Below, piece after piece: positions 61,284 through 64,000 of a DNA stretch of 64,000 bases (position 1 is the stretch's first letter; each line of letters opens with the position of its first letter). The stretch spans positions 186,001 to 250,000 of the forward strand of contig CAYVQZ010000001.1 in the NCBI GenBank assembly GCA_964453435.1. Reading direction: 5' to 3'. The position numbers and the translations under genes were made by a program. Source of the DNA: CAYVQZ01 sp964453435 (lineage in GTDB: Bacteria > Abyssobacteria > SURF-5). A model generated the notes under the pieces. It did not search any database, was not told where the DNA came from, and saw nothing but the letters and a program-made list of their open reading frames with translations.

Positions 61284-61701
61284 GGGAATGCGCCGCAAGG
61301 GCCGGCCACTAGACCCCTGCTTTACACACGAAGAAAGCCTCTACATAAGATTTCCGACAGAAAACCCTGTTGCATCAGATATAAGACTGCCCGTCCAATC
61401 AGTTAACAGGTCAAAATACAGCACTCCTGAATGGACTCAACTCCCCCATTACAAGGATTCTTATGTAGGTGCTTTGAAGGTAGGGCAGCTTCCCGCTCCT
61501 TTATTTTCAACAGGAGGCCGTGAATTCAGAATTGGCTTATACCATGAGCCTGAAGATCTCAATTACGCCCATTCAGAATTGAAGGTACTCAAAGAAGGGG
61601 AAGCAGACCATGGTCGCACAAAAATAAATAAAGCCGTGAAATTAGAGATTAGAAACGAGATTGTGAACCATGTTGAGATTGTTTTACGTCCACAGCAGTA
61701 G
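61264..61701 (+). CDS. Cassette protein 3, function unknown
   Basis: 145 residues with no recognised domain. Visible parts are CFTHEESLYIRFP, FRIGLYHEPEDLNYAHSE and a Lys/Glu-rich end (KINKAVKLEIRNEIVN). It overlaps gene 2 by 20 bases. AT-rich codons here differ from the GC-rich genes to the left. Confidence 0.65.
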   Translation: MDVSIPEGMRRKGRPLDPCFTHEESLYIRFPTENPVASDIRLPVQSVNRSKYSTPEWTQLPHYKDSYVGALKVGQLPAPLFSTGGREFRIGLYHEPEDLNYAHSELKVLKEGEADHGRTKINKAVKLEIRNEIVNHVEIVLRPQQ

Positions 61702-61734
61702 CTGTATTCGACAGGACTCCCGGTTGGCCGATGG

Positions 61735-62019
61735 TCAGGTGTCACCCTTTTCGATGAGATGGATTGGCGTTTTTCCTTTATAATGTGATTTGAAAATGCC
61801 GATTGTCCTGTCTATATAATCTACGCCTCCTGGGGCGGTCATGGCACCGGTGATTACTAATGCCTGATAGAGGTCGCTGGTTTGTTGGCGGAACTCGCGG
61901 TTGCTTTCTCTTTCTGCCTCGGCAGACCGTTTGAGTTGCTGGGTCAATTGATGATTCTGCCAGGCGTAATAGGCGATAACTACGGTGGCGGTCGCGGTGA
62001 TCGCAGAGAAGAAAATCAT
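61735..62019 (-). CDS. Small membrane-anchored coiled-coil protein
   Basis: 94 residues. One N-terminal membrane helix (IFFSAITATATVVIAYYAW) is followed by a coiled coil (QLTQQLKRSAEAERESNREF) and a short tail. The pattern is common in accessory-island proteins of unknown function. It converges with the cassette and lies after three interrupted genes on the same strand. Confidence 0.6.
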   Translation of the reverse strand: MIFFSAITATATVVIAYYAWQNHQLTQQLKRSAEAERESNREFRQQTSDLYQALVITGAMTAPGGVDYIDRTIGIFKSHYKGKTPIHLIEKGDT

Positions 62020-62056
62020 TTCTAAATACCCTCCTTTCCCTGGGGCATCTCTATCT

Positions 62057-62754
62057 CTATACCGGAGCCTCGATGAATTTGAGAAACTGGTTGCCGAGAT
62101 CGGTGGTCCTTGACGCCATAAGTCCAGCGCCTGTCATCGTTATATGCAAACTGTTGGTATTTACCAAGCCCCGGGTAAATAGATCCTTCCAAATTTGGTC
62201 GTATAGACCGCGTTTATCTGTAAGTTCCGGATATGCTTTATGCAGAATTTGGGACAATGATCCAGCAAACATAGAATGTAGGTCATGTCTCCTTTGCTGC
62301 TCCCATTTCTGCGGATCCTGGAACAGCTTGAGAATTCGCAAATGCCAGACTGTGAATTCATCGATGAGATTAATGAATATTTGTTGCAGCGATTCTTCTG
62401 GTGCATGAGGAAGTGCTGCATTAAGGATCACATTCCGAAGAGCATCTTTTTTTTTCTCTGGCTTGTTCTCATGGCTGACCTGGTGGCTGTCATAACAGTA
62501 TCAATAAAACCTTCGTTTTCTCGGAGCTCTTCCAAGTTGATATTTTTCTCAGCCTCCAATTTTCTTAGAGCTTCGCCAACATCTGTCATCCATTCATCGC
62601 GCCGTCTTTCCAGGGGCGGTGTAAGGAGGAGATTCAGAAGTTTGCCAACTGCTGCTCCGGCCAGCGGGATGGAACTCACAATCACATGGGCACCATTGTG
62701 CACGAGATCGCCCGCAGTTCTCTTTGGTGGTTCGTAATCTTTTCGGTCGGACAT
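62057..62754 (-). pseudogene. Membrane-associated hypothetical protein split by a frameshift in a run of nine A
   Basis: Two reading frames continue each other: residues 1-108 (62754 to 62428; DYEPPKRTAGDLVHNGAHVI, PLERRRDEWMTDVGEALRKL) and a second part from 62431 (ILNAALPHAPEESLQQIFIN). Together they make one roughly 232-residue protein of a family I recognise only as hypothetical. The break is at AGA AAA AAA AAG; reading one base back gives GAT GCT CTT CGG, the expected D-A-L-R-N continuation. A AAA AAG is also a classic -1 slippery heptamer, so this may be decay, a homopolymer error or programmed frameshifting. Confidence 0.65.
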
Positions 62755-62834
62755 AACTCTCCGCTCCCAGATTTAAACTCGGGCAGGCGACCCGGAGAAA
62801 AGAGAGAACTCTTCTCTGGTGAGAGAGGATCGCT

Positions 62835-63303
62835 CTACCTGAGCCGTTTTAGCTCTCCCCATGTCTGAGAAGTTGAATCATAGAAGAGCAACCACACTTG
62901 TTCAAACACGCCAGATGGAAGGCAGATGTCATCTTCAAAGAGATCGAACGTGGACTTATCGAAAATAATAGACGGAACCCTTACCACCAAAAACATGCGC
63001 CCCGAAAATCTATACGCCTTTGCTTTCTCCCATTTTTGTTCCAGCAAATCATTCAGTCTCCGGATGGCGGTTTCCGAATCCATAATTTTATCGCTTTTTT
63101 TTCGATCGGCCAAGCAGAATTTTCGCTTCTTCATCACCATAAAAAGAATGCATGATTTCGAGGCCGATTGTATCTTCAACTTCAAAGTCAGGTTTATCAC
63201 GATGTTCTTTTACCTGATATTTCATGCCGCAGGCTTTGTTATAAGAAGCCAAAAAATACTCACAAGCAGCCCTCTCTAACCTTCTTTTTTCTGAGTCATT
63301 CAT
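62835..63303 (-). pseudogene. Nuclease-like hypothetical protein split by a frameshift in a run of eight A
   Basis: The N-part (from ATG 63303, after GGAGGG) has ERAACEYFLASYNKACGM and PDFEVEDTIGLEIM, reminiscent of PD-(D/E)XK-like folds. It hits a stop right after GRSKKKR. The other frame carries on as KKSDKIMDSETAIRRLND to the stop at 62835. Removing one A from the eight-A run restores a single protein of about 156 residues. The nuclease resemblance is weak. Confidence 0.55.
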
Positions 63304-63319
63304 AATTTTCCCTCCGAGG

Positions 63320-63835
63320 TTATCTATCGAGACCCGAAAAGATTGGAAGGCTCCCAAACAAAAGGATTATTGCCGCCTCTTGGCTCGCCGGACCCGTTCG
63401 AGGAACTGGCTCGGCAGTAATATGAACAGATTGCAGTAAAGAATAATCGGCCCTGCCCTTCAAAAGCCTATTCTCGGTAGTTATGAAATATGCGCCTCCA
63501 TGTTTCTGGGCATGGAAGATATGGTCAGCATCATCCTTCATATTTTCCGCTTTACCTTTCCCCGCGAGAATCTCAAGTATTTTCCGGTGACAAGCTTCTT
63601 CATCTGGAGTCTTTGGTTTTTTTTTCGGTATATATCAACCCTCTTTTTTGGCTTTGACGAAGAGTGGCGTATTTGGATGGTTGACCTCTTCTAAGACTGA
63701 AGCAGGTATTAATACTCTGAGTTCTTTCTCAATGCCGAATCTCAAAATTTCGTTCGAAGCCTGGCTTTCTGGAGAATGGGGATTGAATGCACAGGAATCA
63801 AAAACAATGTTGAAATTCCATGGATTAGTCGGCAT
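63320..63835 (-). pseudogene. PIN-domain protein interrupted by one in-frame TGA
   Basis: From ATG 63835 (after GAGGAG) the frame reads FNIVFDSCAFNPHSPESQ, the first acidic PIN motif, then LIPASVLEEVNHPNTPLF. It meets TGA at 63635-63637. The same frame stays open afterwards: YIPKKKPKTPDEEACHRKIL, ENMKDDADHIFHAQKHGGAY, FITTENRLLKG, which carry the later PIN acidic residues, to the stop at 63320. Only the TGA separates a whole PIN ribonuclease-like protein of about 171 codons. It is likely a nonsense mutation; recoding is possible but unsupported. Confidence 0.65.
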
Positions 63836-64000
63836 GATTTCTCCTCGACTTAATTTTCCAATGGGGCGGCCCAGGCGAAGAAAACTTTTCTCTGGACAGA
63901 GGACCGCCCCGGTTGCCCGATAGTTTTCATAGAAGTTTCGGGTCATTTAAATTGTAAGGCAAAATAGCTCCGCCGCGGGTATCGAGTCGCCCGGTGTATT

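Overview
The window (64 kb, moderately GC-rich, no rRNA, tRNA or CRISPR seen) looks like a chromosome segment of a free-living, probably uncultured, bacterium. Genes sit on both strands in short operons. Several sigma70-type promoters (TTGACA-like, 16-17 bp, TATAAT-like) and three good sigma54-type -24/-12 elements are readable. A succinate dehydrogenase, a bacillithiol pathway, a PEP-CTERM protein, a GroES start and a non-pyrrolysine MttB-family protein indicate a bacterium outside the best-known model phyla. I cannot name the phylum from sequence alone.

Layout. 0-2 kb: the start of groES (running off the left edge) behind a sigma54-type promoter and a dyad-rich upstream region, next to an NtrC-family activator with Glu at the phospho-acceptor position. 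2.2-6.4 kb: biotin-dependent carboxyltransferase genes (12S-like subunit, tiny MmdE-like subunit, 5S/biotin subunit); an OadG-like subunit lies apart at 15.9 kb. 6.5-10 kb: a PQQ/sorbosone-dehydrogenase-like protein and CstA. 10-14.3 kb: a signalling operon of pseudokinase-ClpN-AAA+, FHA protein and zinc-finger/beta-propeller protein. 14.4-17.4 kb: PHP phosphoesterase, secretin-domain protein, OadG, MBL-fold protein. 17.8-20 kb: MTA-phosphorylase-like and aminofutalosine-deaminase-like genes that overlap. 20-25.5 kb: small genes and a complete ECF transporter. 25.5-28.7 kb: sdh operon.

28.9-33.2 kb is the most striking metabolic locus: 2-phosphoglycerate kinase, cyclic 2,3-diphosphoglycerate synthetase and archaeal-type phosphoglycerate mutase, translationally overlapped behind a strong promoter, followed by a CBS protein. 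Together they would take 3-phosphoglycerate to cyclic 2,3-diphosphoglycerate, a solute known from thermophilic methanogens. 33.3-36.3 kb: acyl-CoA ligase, GalT-like protein and a Cys-rich protein. 36.8-38.7 kb: a complete group II intron, then gene remnants. 42.6-47.6 kb: pyruvate kinase and all three bacillithiol biosynthesis genes in one overlapping operon.

47.8-59.8 kb: a GT87-like membrane enzyme, an enolase-superfamily enzyme, a tandem-FHA protein, a receiver, a sigma54-promoted small membrane protein, methyltransferases, a 4Fe-4S protein, an acyl-CoA synthetase and MttB. Intergenic spaces carry a dispersed, partly palindromic repeat family. 60.2-64 kb is an AT-richer accessory island: a three-gene overlapping cassette of unknown function behind its own promoter, then a small membrane protein and three consecutive interrupted genes (two homopolymer frameshifts, one in-frame TGA).
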